Positions 1 through 9,299 of a DNA stretch of 64,000 nucleotides are shown here, one piece after another. The position numbers and the translations under genes are program-made. The first letter of the stretch is position 1. Every line of letters starts with the position of its first letter. Source of the DNA: G963708235 sp963708235 (GTDB lineage: Bacteria > Actinomycetota > Acidimicrobiia > Spongiisociales > UBA5794). The notes below the pieces were generated by a model. It searched no databases. It saw only the letters and a program-made list of their open reading frames with translations, and was not told where the DNA came from. The stretch is from the NCBI GenBank assembly GCA_963708235.1, contig OY970200.1:62001-126000 (forward strand). The letters are read 5' to 3'.

Positions 1-222
1 GATGTTGGGGTGGTTGAGTCCGGCGGCACGCTGTGCCTCACGCCGGAAGCGCGTCACGAAGGCCTCGTCCTGCGCAAACTGCGCATGGAGGAGTTTGATG
101 GCCACACGTCGCCCCAGCAGCTCGTCCTCGGCTTCGAAGACGTCGCCCATCCCGCCTCGGGCGAGATGTCGGGTGATGCGATAGCGGCCGGACAGGACTC
201 GGTGTTCGCTCACGGGCCGCAT
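1..222 (-). CDS. Ser/Thr protein kinase, N-terminal part (cut by window edge)
   Basis: The first 74 residues of a eukaryotic-type (PknA/PknB-like) kinase run off the left edge. Visible are the kinase start LSGRYRITRHLARGGMGDVF with its glycine-rich loop (GGMG), the ATP-binding lysine in VAIKLLH, and an REAQ segment holding the likely alpha-C glutamate. The ATG at 222 is preferred because the kinase fold begins about ten residues later. It lies 81 bp downstream of pbpA in the same orientation, as in the mycobacterial fhaA-to-pknB cluster. Members phosphorylate cell-wall and division proteins and FHA partners at the membrane. PASTA domains, if any, would be outside the window, so PknA and PknB cannot be told apart here. 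Confidence 0.9.
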   Translation of the reverse strand, partial: MRPVSEHRVLSGRYRITRHLARGGMGDVFEAEDELLGRRVAIKLLHAQFAQDEAFVTRFRREAQRAAGLNHPNI

Positions 223-303
223 GGTACCGATAGCCGCTGTCAATGGTGTCGACTCGGCACCGGGTCGCCCGGCGGGTTGCGACCGCCGACCGGAGGGTTG
301 CCG

Positions 304-1770
304 CTAACTGCGCCCGAAGAACTCGGCGAGGACGCGTTGGGCGATGGGTGCGGCGACGGTGCCTCCGGTGGCGTCCTCGCCACCACCCCCGGATTCCACG
401 ATCACCGCAATGGCGATCTGGCGTTCGCCGGGTTCGGGGTTCACCGGTCCGAAGCCGATGAACCACGAATGCGGGTCGCTGTCGGGGACTTCGGCGGTGC
501 CGGTCTTGCCGGCGATACGCACACCGGACACGGCGGCCCGGGTCCCGGTACCGGAGGTGATCACCCCTTCCATCATCTCGGCGACGGCGCTGGCGGTGGC
601 CGGGCTCACCGCCCGCTGCAGCAGTGTCGGTTCCGTGACCGACGCCACCTCGCCGTCGGCGGTGAACACCTCGGCGACCAGATAGGGCTCGACCACCTCT
701 CCGCCGTTGGCGATCGCCCCTGCCACCGACGCCATCTGCAATGCCGTGGCGCGGACGTCACGTTGCCCGATGGCGGTCTGAGCCAGCGCCGGAAGGTCGT
801 TGTCGAAGGCGCTGACCGGGGGGATCACCGATGCGACCGCCGGGAACTCGGTGGCCGGGTCGCGATTGAACCCGAACCGTTCCGCCTGCCCCACCAGGTC
901 GGCGGCGCCGAGATCCATCCCGATCATCCCGAAAGTGGTGTTGCACGAAACCGCCAACGCCACCGCCAGGCTGATCGAACCCCCTCCGGCGCAGGTTCCG
1001 CGGCTGTAGTTGCGGATGGTGGCGGTCGAGCCGGGGAGTTCGAGCTCGACGGGATCGGGATAGGTGGTGGCCGGGCTGGCGATCCCGGTTTCCACCGCCG
1101 CCGCCGACACCACGGTCTTGAAGGTGGAGCCGGGACTGTAGGTCGACTGGCTGGTGCGGTTGAGGAGCGGCTGGTCGGGGTCGGCCTCGAGAGCGTCACC
1201 GACCGGTCCGGCGTCGACATCGAGCACCGTGTTCGGATCGAAGCTCGGATACGACACCATCGCCAGCACCGCACCTGTCTGTGCATCCATCGCCACCACG
1301 GCGCCCTTGCGGTCTCCCAGCGACTCGGCGGCGATCTCCTGGAGGTCGTGGATCAACGACAACCGAAGACCACGCGGCCGCAGATCGCCACCCAGGATGG
1401 CGTTGATCACCCCGGAGATCGTCGAGTCCCGATCCGACACCAGCTCGGACGAATAGGTGGCCTCGATCCCGCGGTCACCGAACAACACCGAAGAGAACCC
1501 CACGGAGTGGGCATACAACTCCGCCTCCGGGTACTCGCGGCGGAACACCCTGGGGTCGGACGGGTTCGCCCGGGAAACGGCGACCACCACACCATCGGCG
1601 GTGATGATGGTGCCACGCTCGCGTCCCATCCGCGAGGCGATCACCCGGGCGTTGCGGGGATCCTCGCGATACTCGGGACCCCTGATCACCTGGACCCAGG
1701 TCACCGTCGCCACCAGCAGGATCATGGCCCCGAACAGCCCGGCGGCGAGACGACGGATCGGCCCGTTCAT
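304..1770 (-). CDS. pbpA: Penicillin-binding protein, PbpA-type transpeptidase
   Basis: A 488-residue membrane-anchored D,D-transpeptidase that cross-links peptidoglycan. One N-terminal membrane segment (about residues 8-28) precedes a pedestal domain. The catalytic domain has all three motifs: STFK (S215, K218), SCN (275-277) and KTGTAE (422-427). Length and architecture match mycobacterial PbpA. Its start overlaps the rodA stop by four bases (ATGA), so the two are translationally coupled, as expected for a SEDS glycosyltransferase and its cognate class B PBP. The downstream kinase probably regulates it. Confidence 0.95.
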   Translation of the reverse strand: MNGPIRRLAAGLFGAMILLVATVTWVQVIRGPEYREDPRNARVIASRMGRERGTIITADGVVVAVSRANPSDPRVFRREYPEAELYAHSVGFSSVLFGDRGIEATYSSELVSDRDSTISGVINAILGGDLRPRGLRLSLIHDLQEIAAESLGDRKGAVVAMDAQTGAVLAMVSYPSFDPNTVLDVDAGPVGDALEADPDQPLLNRTSQSTYSPGSTFKTVVSAAAVETGIASPATTYPDPVELELPGSTATIRNYSRGTCAGGGSISLAVALAVSCNTTFGMIGMDLGAADLVGQAERFGFNRDPATEFPAVASVIPPVSAFDNDLPALAQTAIGQRDVRATALQMASVAGAIANGGEVVEPYLVAEVFTADGEVASVTEPTLLQRAVSPATASAVAEMMEGVITSGTGTRAAVSGVRIAGKTGTAEVPDSDPHSWFIGFGPVNPEPGERQIAIAVIVESGGGGEDATGGTVAAPIAQRVLAEFFGRS

Positions 1771-3062
1771 GACCGCTCCCCATGCGAGATTCTTGCCAGC
1801 AGGGTGATCGCCGCCATGTTGGCGACCAGCGACGAGCCGCCGTAGGACATGAACGGCAGGGTGATCCCGGTGACCGGGAGCAGCCGGATCACCCCGCCGA
1901 TGATGAGGAACGCCTGAAGCCCGAAGACCATGGTGATCCCGGCGGCGAGGAACTTGCGGAACACGTCACGGGAACGAAGGGCGATCCCGAAACCGGCGGC
2001 GAGCAGCAGGGCGTACCCGGTGATGACGGCGATCGACCCGGCGAGCCCCATCTCCTCCCCGATGGCGGCGAACACGAAGTCGGTGGCGGCGGCGGGGATC
2101 AGATCGGGACGCCCCAGACCCAACCCGGCCCCGGTCAGGCTCCCGCTGCCCAGCGCAAAGAGGCTCTGGGCGATCTGGTAGCCGGTGTCGGTGAAGTCGG
2201 CGAACGGGTCCAGCCACGCCTCGACCCGGCGCTGGACATGGTCGAACATCCGGTAGGCCAGGAATCCGCCTCCGGCGACGAACAGCCCACCGGCGACGAC
2301 ATAGGCGAAGCGGTTGGTGGCGACGTAGATCATCCCCACGAACAGGCCGAACAGCAGCAGCGACGCCCCCAGGTCCCGCTGATAGATGAGCACGGCGAAC
2401 GATGCCAGGGCGGCGACGACGATGGGGAACATCTGGCGGGGATCGGGGAGGGCGAGCGGTCCCAGTTTGCGGGTCGACGCCGCCATCGCCAGGTGGCGGT
2501 CGGCAAGGTACGAGGCGAGGAAGATGGTCAGCAATACCTTGGCGAGCTCGCCGGGTTGGAAGCTCAGCGTGCGTCCCCCGAACGGCAGATCGAGCCGGAC
2601 CCACAGCCTCGATCCGGAGATCTCCTGCCCGTGGAGGGGAAGACTCTCCGGAAGCAACGGCAGCAGCAGCAGCACCACGGCCGCCAGCAGGAAGATGTAG
2701 CGGTAGCGGCGCAGCACCGCCACTCCCTCGTCACGCATGGCGAACAGCAGGAGTGCGGCGATGGCGGCGGCGACCAGCAGGGACCATCGCTGGATGGCGG
2801 CCAGATCGCGGTCGAGCCGGTAGACGGCGACAAAGCCGATGGCGGAGAGGAAAGCGGCGATGGGAAAGAGGTAGGGGTTTGCGGTGGGCGCCCAGCGACG
2901 CAGCGCCAGGTGGATGCCGCCGAACCCGAGACCGAAGACCATGAAGGTCAGGGCAACCTGGGCGTCGAAGCCGACGCCCAGCGTGAAGTTGACCATCGCC
3001 ACCCCGAGCGTGGCCAGCACCGTGGCGGCGAGGAGGAGGGCCGCCTCGGCGTCGCGGGTCAT
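1767..3062 (-). CDS. rodA: SEDS peptidoglycan glycosyltransferase RodA/FtsW family
   Basis: A 431-residue polytopic membrane protein with about ten to twelve hydrophobic helices. The C-terminal segment contains VTGITLPFMSYGGSSLVANM, the hallmark of the FtsW/RodA/SpoVE family. These proteins polymerise lipid II into glycan strands and work with a class B PBP, here the overlapping pbpA. It overlaps pstP upstream and pbpA downstream by four bases each. Assignment to RodA rather than FtsW rests on the conserved actinobacterial gene order. Confidence 0.94.
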   Translation of the reverse strand: MTRDAEAALLLAATVLATLGVAMVNFTLGVGFDAQVALTFMVFGLGFGGIHLALRRWAPTANPYLFPIAAFLSAIGFVAVYRLDRDLAAIQRWSLLVAAAIAALLLFAMRDEGVAVLRRYRYIFLLAAVVLLLLPLLPESLPLHGQEISGSRLWVRLDLPFGGRTLSFQPGELAKVLLTIFLASYLADRHLAMAASTRKLGPLALPDPRQMFPIVVAALASFAVLIYQRDLGASLLLFGLFVGMIYVATNRFAYVVAGGLFVAGGGFLAYRMFDHVQRRVEAWLDPFADFTDTGYQIAQSLFALGSGSLTGAGLGLGRPDLIPAAATDFVFAAIGEEMGLAGSIAVITGYALLLAAGFGIALRSRDVFRKFLAAGITMVFGLQAFLIIGGVIRLLPVTGITLPFMSYGGSSLVANMAAITLLARISHGERS

Positions 3063-3778
3063 GGGGCGACGTCCACCACCGCCACCGTGGTGTTGTCGTG
3101 CCCTCCGGCTGCGTTGGCGGCGTCGATGAGTCTCCAGGCCGCCTCGGAGGGGCTTGCCGCCTCGGTGAGGAGGCGGGCGATCTCGTCGTCCTCGACCATC
3201 CCGGTGAGACCGTCGGAGCAGATCAGGACCCGGTCGCCGGGTTCGAGGTGATTGTCGATGCGGTCGATGGCGACGTCGGGCATCCCCACCGACTGCATCA
3301 CCACATGGCGGCGTGGGTGGGTGCGGGCCTCGGCGGGGGTGATCAGCCCGTCGGCGACCAACCGCGCCACCAGGGTGTGATCCTCGGTGAGTTGGCGAAG
3401 ATCCCCATCGTGGAGCACATAGGCGCGGGAGTCGCCGACGTGGGCGACCTGCAGGGAGCCGTCCGGATGGAACACGCCGAGGGTGAGGGTGGTGCCCATC
3501 CCGGCGAGCGCGGGGTCGGCTTCGATGGCGTCGTTGAGGACCATGTTGGCGCGCAGGATCCGGTCGGCCGGGTCCGGGATCGTCTCGACGTCGTCGGCGG
3601 TTGCGGCGTCGATGGCAAGACGGCTGGCCACCTCGCCGGCGGTGGCGCCGCCCATCCCGTCGGCGACGGCGATCACCACCGGTCCATCGGTGGCGTCGTC
3701 GTTCGCCGGCCAGAACGAGTCTTCGTTGCCGCTGCGGACGAGCCCTACGTGGCTCTCGATGGCCCAGGAGTACTTCAT
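3059..3778 (-). CDS. pstP: PP2C-type Ser/Thr protein phosphatase
   Basis: A 239-residue PP2C catalytic domain that dephosphorylates the cluster's kinase and its substrates using two metal ions. The start MKYSWAIESHVGLVRSGNED carries the first metal-binding region, followed by DGMGGATAGE, GDSRAYV and SDGLTGM. The ATG at 3778 is chosen because the PP2C fold begins directly there and because it overlaps the fhaB stop as ATGA. An in-frame extension to 4126 only reads through fhaB. Mycobacterial PstP has a transmembrane and extracellular C-terminus. This version ends after the catalytic domain, so it looks cytosolic. Confidence 0.94.
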   Translation of the reverse strand: MKYSWAIESHVGLVRSGNEDSFWPANDDATDGPVVIAVADGMGGATAGEVASRLAIDAATADDVETIPDPADRILRANMVLNDAIEADPALAGMGTTLTLGVFHPDGSLQVAHVGDSRAYVLHDGDLRQLTEDHTLVARLVADGLITPAEARTHPRRHVVMQSVGMPDVAIDRIDNHLEPGDRVLICSDGLTGMVEDDEIARLLTEAASPSEAAWRLIDAANAAGGHDNTTVAVVDVAP

Positions 3779-4215
3779 CGGATCTCGAGAATGGTGTTGC
3801 CTACTTGGATCGCGTCGCCCTTTCCGAGGGTCGTCGGCACGGTGACCCGTCTCCCGTTCAGGTAGGTGCCGTTGGTGCTGCCGAGGTCGTTGAGCACGGC
3901 ATTGCCGTCCTGAACGCTGACTCGGAAGTGGAACTCGGAAGCGTAGGGATCGTCCACCACGACATCCGAATCGGCGCTGCGCCCCACGGTACACCCGGCG
4001 CCGATGGCGAAGCGAAGCCCGCTGAGGGTGTCGGATCGGACCACCACCATCTCGCTGACCCGCTTCGGAGGACGGGACGAGGCGGCAGGCCCGATGTGGG
4101 CGCCGATCGACCTTCCGATCTGCCACAGGAAGATGTAGATCAGGGCCAGGAAGACGAGCTTCAAGAGGTTGAGGAACAGGGCGGGCAAGTCGCCACCTAA
4201 CTGGGTCGGGATCAT
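3775..4215 (-). CDS. fhaB: FHA-domain membrane protein, FhaB/FipA-like
   Basis: A 146-residue protein with an N-terminal membrane helix (about residues 13-35) and a C-terminal forkhead-associated domain that binds phosphothreonine. FHA hallmarks are present: VGRSADSDVVVDD, and LNDLGSTNGTYLNG with the conserved S/N residues. In mycobacteria FhaB (FipA) links kinase signalling to division proteins. It sits between fhaA and pstP, as in that cluster, and overlaps pstP by four bases. Confidence 0.92.
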   Translation of the reverse strand: MIPTQLGGDLPALFLNLLKLVFLALIYIFLWQIGRSIGAHIGPAASSRPPKRVSEMVVVRSDTLSGLRFAIGAGCTVGRSADSDVVVDDPYASEFHFRVSVQDGNAVLNDLGSTNGTYLNGRRVTVPTTLGKGDAIQVGNTILEIR

Positions 4216-4272
4216 GTGTGGACGGACCGGCTGGCGGATCGGTCGGCGAGGGCGTGATGCCTGGGGGTTCTC

Positions 4273-4944
4273 CTACACAAGTCGGAAGGCAAAGGTAGCG
4301 GGTCCGAAGGTCAACTGGTCACCGGGCTGGATCGCATGCGCATCGGCGTCGATCCGGACGCCGTTGACCGACGTGCCGTTGGCGGAACCGAGATCCGTGA
4401 TCGAATAGCCCCCACCCTGGCGGACCAGGAGCGCATGGCTGCGGGAAACCTCGGCGACGGGAAGGGTGAGATCGGCCTCGGTGCGCCGTCCGATCAGGAT
4501 CCGGTTGTCGCGTAGTTCGTGGGTGCCGCTGGTCGAGGTGCCGATGAGGCGCCCCCACGGCGGCAGTTGCCCCACAGTAACGGCGGCGTCGCAGGCGATA
4601 GACCCGGCGGGCACCGAGGGATCGACGACCACATGCACACCGACGGGACCACCGGTGCGCCACCCCCGCTCGGCAGCCGTGGAGGCGAGTGCGGTGGCCA
4701 GCTCACGGTCGAGTGCCGCCATGTCGACCCCTTCGGCGACGTCCTTCTGGTTGAGACGCACCGTGAACGTATTCGGAACCGCCGGCCCCATCCAGGTGTC
4801 CTGGATCAGCAGATCAGCCTGACGGATCAGCCTCCCGGCGATCTCCACCGGATGCATCCCACCTCGAAACAGCGCCGCCGACACCCCGTCGACAAGCTGC
4901 TCCAGACTCTTCTCGATCTTCCGTGCCAGTCCCATGGCCCGCAA
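4273..4944 (-). CDS. fhaA: FhaA-like protein: DUF3662 domain plus FHA domain
   Basis: A 223-residue protein. Residues about 5-120 match the FhaA N-terminal (DUF3662) domain (start MGLARKIEKSLEQLVDGVSA), and residues about 150-222 form an FHA domain (ILIGRRTEADLTLP, SRSHALL, DLGSANGTSVNG). In M. tuberculosis FhaA binds phosphorylated MviN and restrains peptidoglycan synthesis. The disordered linker of the mycobacterial protein is nearly absent, making this a short version. Translation may begin at 4944 or at the second ATG at 4935. It is the first gene of the minus-strand operon, and the gap to fhaB is 57 bp. Confidence 0.93.
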   Translation of the reverse strand: MRAMGLARKIEKSLEQLVDGVSAALFRGGMHPVEIAGRLIRQADLLIQDTWMGPAVPNTFTVRLNQKDVAEGVDMAALDRELATALASTAAERGWRTGGPVGVHVVVDPSVPAGSIACDAAVTVGQLPPWGRLIGTSTSGTHELRDNRILIGRRTEADLTLPVAEVSRSHALLVRQGGGYSITDLGSANGTSVNGVRIDADAHAIQPGDQLTFGPATFAFRLV

Positions 4945-5557
4945 TTGTACGACCTACCCCCCACTCGGGCGCGCAGGCCTACAAGCAACGCTGCGTGAAG
5001 GAGCCCCTTTCGCTCCCCGAGGAGGAAACGCCTGGCGGGGATGCTGCCTTGCCCGCAGCGTGCCGACTCGAACTGAGCAGCGTGCGCGTCCTCCGACCGA
5101 GTAGGCCCGCATGCGACAAGTCGACCGCGGGGACGAGGACCTCGCGCCCCGCCCCGCCTCCTCCCAGAACCTCGGAGGCACCCCGCCCCCCGGGGCGGGG
5201 AGGGCCGAAAGACACAGGTCTCATAGCGCCAGAACCCCCAGTACACACGGAAGCCGCCCCTTCTGGCCCTGCCCGCCCCGGGGGGACGCTCCACGGATGT
5301 CAAGTGAAACCCAGGAAGGAGAGAACAACGCGAACAGGGGCGGCTTCGTATCGGCCCTCCCCTCCTCGGGAGGAGGGGTGGCTGCGGCCGCTTTGCGGAC
5401 GCAGACGGGGCGGAGCGCGACCTCAAGATCCGGCTGTCTGATGTGTCACCGACAATGCCCCTGCAGCGTCCGGGCGGGGCGGACCGAGAGGGGGCAACTC
5501 CGACCGGGGAGTCGAAGGAGGCGACGTGGTGCACAGGGCTGGTACGATTCTCTGGTC
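4945..5557. repeat. GC-rich intergenic repeat locus A
   Basis: 613 bp between the divergent fhaA and tRNA-Leu with no credible gene. ORFs crossing it have no coding character and two run antisense to the tRNA. A 12-bp perfect inverted repeat (GAAGCCGCCCCT at 5250-5261, AGGGGCGGCTTC at 5336-5347) encloses a 74-bp loop. The block 5352-5420 aligns closely with 23555-23622 in the other repeat-rich gap, sharing GGGTGGCTGCGG, GCGGACGCAG and a CGGGGCGG run. Partial units of the same GGCCCTCCCCGCC type occur near 5183-5215 (inverted) and 5261-5288. Promoters for fhaA and tRNA-Leu should lie at the two ends but are not obvious. Confidence 0.6.
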
Positions 5558-5641
<84 letters not shown>

Positions 5642-5646
5642 CCCAG

Positions 5647-6654
5647 ATGGCACCATCTTCCTTGGCGATCAACCGTCGCGACCGGCGACGTCGCCAGATC
5701 GCCATACTGCTCACGCTCGTCGTCGTGGTGACGGTGGTCGGGTTCGCCATGGCCTACCGCACCGAACGACGCGAGACCACTGAGTACCTGGCGCTCATCG
5801 GCGACGCGGCGAACAGCGAGATTGCAGTGGCTGAGTCACTGCAGGATCTCTTTGCGTCCCTCAACGGTCTGGATCGACCGGCGATCCTGAGTCGTCTCGC
5901 CACCATCAACGAGCAGGCCGATCGGATCGAGGCCACCATGGCGGAAGCCGTGGTCACCCGACCCGTCGCCTCGGTCCACGGCTACTTCGCCGTCGCCGTG
6001 GACTCGTGGCACGGGGCGATGGCCGAGATGGAGGACGCCATCATCGAGGTCATGGATCAGCCCTCGACCACGCTCGAAGAACTCGTCGATGCCGACCGGC
6101 TCTCCGAGGCCTTCGATCTGCTCAGGATCGGCGATCATGCCTACCGGTCGTTCCTCGAGGCGGTGGCGGTGCTGGACATCGAGGTCGAGGCGCCGACGTT
6201 CCCCACCGTTGCCTTCCTCGGCGCAGAGCATCTCGGCGACGTCCAGGCCATCGCCTCCCAGCTCCGCCTCAGCCGCAACCTCGACGAGCGTCGCGACGTC
6301 GAGATCACCGCCAACACCTCACCCGAGCCGGCCGGCAACGCCAATGGCATCCTCGCCATGCCGTTCAGCGAACGCTTCGACGTCACCGCCGTGGTGACCA
6401 ATTCCGGCAACGTGATGCAGGAGGGAATCGACGTGACCCTCGAACTGCGTCGCGACGGGGACACGGGCGACCCGCTGCGTGAAGCGCGTATCATCGCTGC
6501 GCTCGGCCCACAGACCTCGGAAACCATCGAGTTCGTGGGACTGGCGCTGGAGCCTGGCTCGCTGTACACCTTGCAGATCACCGCCGACATCGCCGACGAC
6601 GCCAGCGTTGACAACAACGTGTGGAAGATCACGTTCGCCACCAACACGGGATGA
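5647..6654 (+). CDS. Single-pass membrane protein with CARDB-like C-terminal domain
   Basis: A 335-residue protein of unknown function. The N-terminus is basic (RRDRRRRQ), followed by one membrane helix at about 18-37, so the rest should be extracytoplasmic. Residues about 45-200 are acidic and mostly helical. Residues about 225-335 resemble a CARDB/Ig-like adhesion domain (VTNSGNVMQEGIDVTLELRR, then SVDNNVWKITF). The ATG lies only five bases after the tRNA-Leu 3' end, so the message may come from the tRNA precursor. It is followed 10 bp later by the DUF4446 gene, a probable operon partner. Homology is not resolved beyond the domain hints. Confidence 0.75.
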   Translation: MAPSSLAINRRDRRRRQIAILLTLVVVVTVVGFAMAYRTERRETTEYLALIGDAANSEIAVAESLQDLFASLNGLDRPAILSRLATINEQADRIEATMAEAVVTRPVASVHGYFAVAVDSWHGAMAEMEDAIIEVMDQPSTTLEELVDADRLSEAFDLLRIGDHAYRSFLEAVAVLDIEVEAPTFPTVAFLGAEHLGDVQAIASQLRLSRNLDERRDVEITANTSPEPAGNANGILAMPFSERFDVTAVVTNSGNVMQEGIDVTLELRRDGDTGDPLREARIIAALGPQTSETIEFVGLALEPGSLYTLQITADIADDASVDNNVWKITFATNTG

Positions 6655-6664
6655 AGCAGAACCG

Positions 6665-7207
6665 ATGAACCTCGACGTACCCGCCCTCGCCATCGCCGTC
6701 GTCACGTTCGGTCTCGCCGCCTGGCTGACCGTTCAGGTGATGTCGCTGAAGCGGCGACTCGCCGCCGTACCCGAGGACGGCGACGTGATCCGGATGCTGC
6801 GTGATCTCGACACCGACCTGGCAGCGACCGAGACCGCTGTCGCCGGCCTCGCTCCCCGTCTGGCAGCGGTGGAGGAACGGATTCCTTATGCCGTCTCGCA
6901 CATCGGGGTGGTCACCTACGACGCTTTCGGGGACATCACCGGCAACATGTCGCGCTCGGTGGCGATGGTGGACGGTCTCGGCAACGGGATCGTCATCTCG
7001 CTGCTGGTCGGCCGAAACGAGAGCCGCTTCTTCACCAAACAGGTGCGGGGTCGCCAGGGCACCGAGGAGCTTCTCCCCGGAGGAGACGGCTGCGGTGACC
7101 AAGGCGTTGTCGACCTGACCCTGCCGGCCACCCCGGCGAGTGCGTTCCGGGCCTTCGGCATTCCTGGGCTGTGTGTACGCCGCCTAACATCGAGTGCCCG
7201 TGATTGA
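6665..7207 (+). CDS. DUF4446 family membrane protein, apparent 1-nt frameshift near C-terminus
   Basis: One membrane helix (residues about 5-22) precedes a short helical segment and the DUF4446 core, including VSHIGVVTYDAFGDITGNMS and GNGIVISLLVGRNESRFFTK. Family members normally end soon after a GTEELSPEE-type motif. Here the frame is lost at about 7070-7078. Skipping one base gives SPEETAAVTKALST and a stop at 7116-7118, a normal family ending. Without the shift the frame runs to 7207, over the serS start. The indel lies beside a CCCC run and may be a sequencing error or a real lesion. Function of the family is unknown. Confidence 0.8.
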   Translation: MNLDVPALAIAVVTFGLAAWLTVQVMSLKRRLAAVPEDGDVIRMLRDLDTDLAATETAVAGLAPRLAAVEERIPYAVSHIGVVTYDAFGDITGNMSRSVAMVDGLGNGIVISLLVGRNESRFFTKQVRGRQGTEELLPGGDGCGDQGVVDLTLPATPASAFRAFGIPGLCVRRLTSSARD

Positions 7208-8447
7208 TGTCGCCGTCCTCCGCAACGATCCCGATGCCCTCGAGGCGTCGCTGCGCCGTCGCGGCATCGACCTGGATGTCGGCTCCCTCGCCCAACTCGA
7301 TGTGGACCGCCGCAGCATCCGGTCCCGCGCCGAAGAGCTGCGGGCCCGTCAGAAGGAGATCGGCAAATCGATCCCCATGCTGCAGCCCGACGAGCGGACC
7401 GCCGCCATCGCCGAGGCCGGTGAACTGGCCGAGGCCTACAAGGCGGCGCTGGCGGAGGCGGACCGGATCGACGCCGATTTCGAGGCGCAATGGACCACGC
7501 TCCCCAACCTGGTCGACCCCAGCGCCGCCGACGGGTTCACCGAGGAAGACGCCATCGAGATCACCCGCTGGGGCGACCCCGCCGAAGGTGGTCGCGACCA
7601 CGTAGAGCTCGGTGAGATGCACGGCTTCCTCGATCTGGAACGGGCCTCGAAGGTATCCGGCAGCCGCTTCGGTTACCTGCTGGGACCGCTGGTCCGTCTC
7701 GAGTTGGCAATGGTGCAGTGGGCGCTGGACCGGCTCGATCCGCACGGGTTCACCCCGGTGGTGACCCCCGTGCTGGTCCGCGAACACGCCCTGTACGGCA
7801 CCGGGTTCTTTCCCGGTGACCGCGAGCAGGTCTACGCCCTTCCTGACGACGACCTCTACCTGGTGGGAACCTCGGAGGTGGCGCTGGCGGCGATGCACGG
7901 CGACGAGATCTTCGACGAAGCCGATCTGCCGATCCGCTACGCCGGATTCTCGACCTGTTTCCGTCGGGAGGCCGGGACCTACGGCAAGGACACCCGCGGT
8001 ATCTTCCGGGTCCACCAGTTCGACAAGGTCGAGATGTTCAGCTTCTGCCACCCGGACCGCTCGCTGGCGGAGCACGACTTCCTCCTCGCCCGCGAGGAAG
8101 AGCTGGTTCGCGAGCTGGGGATTCCGTATCGGGTGGTCAACGTCGCCGCCGGTGATCTGGGGTCGTCGGCGGCCAAGAAGTACGACATCGAGGCCTGGTT
8201 CCCCGGTCAGGGTCGCTACCGCGAGATCACCTCGACCTCGAACACCACCGACTACCAGGCCCGGCGTCTCAAGATCCGCTACCGGGCCGAGACCGGCAAC
8301 GAACTGGTCCACACCCTCAACGGCACCGCCGTCGCCGTCGGGCGATGGCTCATCGCCCTTGTGGAGAACCACCAGCAGCCGGACGGTTCGATCCTGGTCC
8401 CCGAAGTGCTCCAGTCGTATGCGGGTTTCGACCGCATCGGCGGCTAG
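7200..8447 (+). CDS. serS: Seryl-tRNA synthetase
   Basis: A class II aminoacyl-tRNA synthetase that charges tRNA-Ser. It has an N-terminal coiled-coil arm (about residues 25-105) followed by the catalytic core. Motif 2 is seen in FSTCFRREAGTYGKDTRGIF and motif 3 near LNGTAVAVGRWLIALVENHQ. GTG at 7200 is preferred over GTG 7194 because it gives MIDVAVLRNDPDALEASL, matching the family's usual N-terminus. The 415-residue length is typical. Four tRNA-Ser genes lie elsewhere in this window. Confidence 0.96.
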   Translation: MIDVAVLRNDPDALEASLRRRGIDLDVGSLAQLDVDRRSIRSRAEELRARQKEIGKSIPMLQPDERTAAIAEAGELAEAYKAALAEADRIDADFEAQWTTLPNLVDPSAADGFTEEDAIEITRWGDPAEGGRDHVELGEMHGFLDLERASKVSGSRFGYLLGPLVRLELAMVQWALDRLDPHGFTPVVTPVLVREHALYGTGFFPGDREQVYALPDDDLYLVGTSEVALAAMHGDEIFDEADLPIRYAGFSTCFRREAGTYGKDTRGIFRVHQFDKVEMFSFCHPDRSLAEHDFLLAREEELVRELGIPYRVVNVAAGDLGSSAAKKYDIEAWFPGQGRYREITSTSNTTDYQARRLKIRYRAETGNELVHTLNGTAVAVGRWLIALVENHQQPDGSILVPEVLQSYAGFDRIGG

Positions 8448-8640
8448 TGCTGTGGCCGCTGATGTTGTCGAGGTTCAGGGCGAGGCCCGATGATCAAGAT
8501 TGGGGCGTTGCTGGCAAGGACGCAGGACGAAGGCATATCAGTGGATACGTCGAGGACGAGGACGCAGCTAGCGACGTCATCTGGCCGTCCTGAACGCGGC
8601 GAACGTCAGCGGTCGCAGCACCCGTCGCCAGGGAGGCTGG
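8448..8640. other. Unexplained intergenic element with GGACG repeats
   Basis: 193 bp between serS and menG. About 8494-8606 has five GGACG-type repeats and a possible closing stem (GCGTT and AGGACG near the left end, CGTCCT and AACGC near 8588-8600), interrupted by an internal loop. A plus-strand frame crosses part of it, but only as an extension of a serS shadow. It could be a structured leader of menG or a degenerate repeat. I do not recognise a known RNA family. Confidence 0.35.
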
Positions 8641-9267
8641 ATGTCCAACGGTGAAGTCTTCACCGACATCGCGGCCAAGTACGACCGTATCAACGCCATC
8701 CTCTCGATGGGCCGCGATCAGGCGTGGCGTAGACGGGTCATCGACCGGCTCCCCACCGGGCGCATTCTCGACCTCGGTGGCGGCACCGGCGCCGCCAACC
8801 CCGGCTTCGGTTCCCGCTCGGTGGTGGCGCTCGACCCGTCGCCGCAGATGCTCGGTCTCAACGACGCCGCCTCCAGGGTGGTGGCGGTAGGGGAGCGGCT
8901 GCCTTTCGCCGACGAGACCTTCGATGCGGTGTTCTCCGCCTATGTGGTCCGCAACCTCGATTCGCTCGACACCACCCTGGCCGAGATCGCACGTGTGCTC
9001 CGCCCCGGCGGGAAGGCGGGTCTGGTCGATCTGGGTCGCCCCCGCAACCGGTGGGCGGCTGCGGCGCACCGGGCGGGCAGCGCCGTCGTGCTCCCCACCG
9101 TCGGACGCCTCGCCGGGGCACAGGACGAATACACCTACCTCCACCGCAGCCTCGACCGGCTCCCCGCCGCCGAGCTGCTCTATGCCGACGGACCGCTGGT
9201 CCTGGAGGATCTGTGGCGGATGGGTCCCCTGGGATTCGTGTACGCCGTCATTCTTCGTCGACGCTGA
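8641..9267 (+). CDS. menG: Demethylmenaquinone methyltransferase, UbiE/MenG type
   Basis: A 208-residue class I SAM-dependent methyltransferase predicted to carry out the last step of menaquinone synthesis. The N-terminus VFTDIAAKYDRINAILSMGR is the UbiE signature region. The SAM-binding loop LDLGGGTGAAN, the acidic VALDPS strand and the second UbiE-like motif NLDSLDTTLAEIARVLRPGG follow. It is slightly shorter than the usual 230 residues. GGGAGG precedes the ATG. Menaquinone is the standard actinobacterial respiratory quinone. Confidence 0.9.
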   Translation: MSNGEVFTDIAAKYDRINAILSMGRDQAWRRRVIDRLPTGRILDLGGGTGAANPGFGSRSVVALDPSPQMLGLNDAASRVVAVGERLPFADETFDAVFSAYVVRNLDSLDTTLAEIARVLRPGGKAGLVDLGRPRNRWAAAAHRAGSAVVLPTVGRLAGAQDEYTYLHRSLDRLPAAELLYADGPLVLEDLWRMGPLGFVYAVILRRR

Positions 9268-9299
9268 CGGCCGGGACCGGGCCCGGCGGTCGAATGCGG

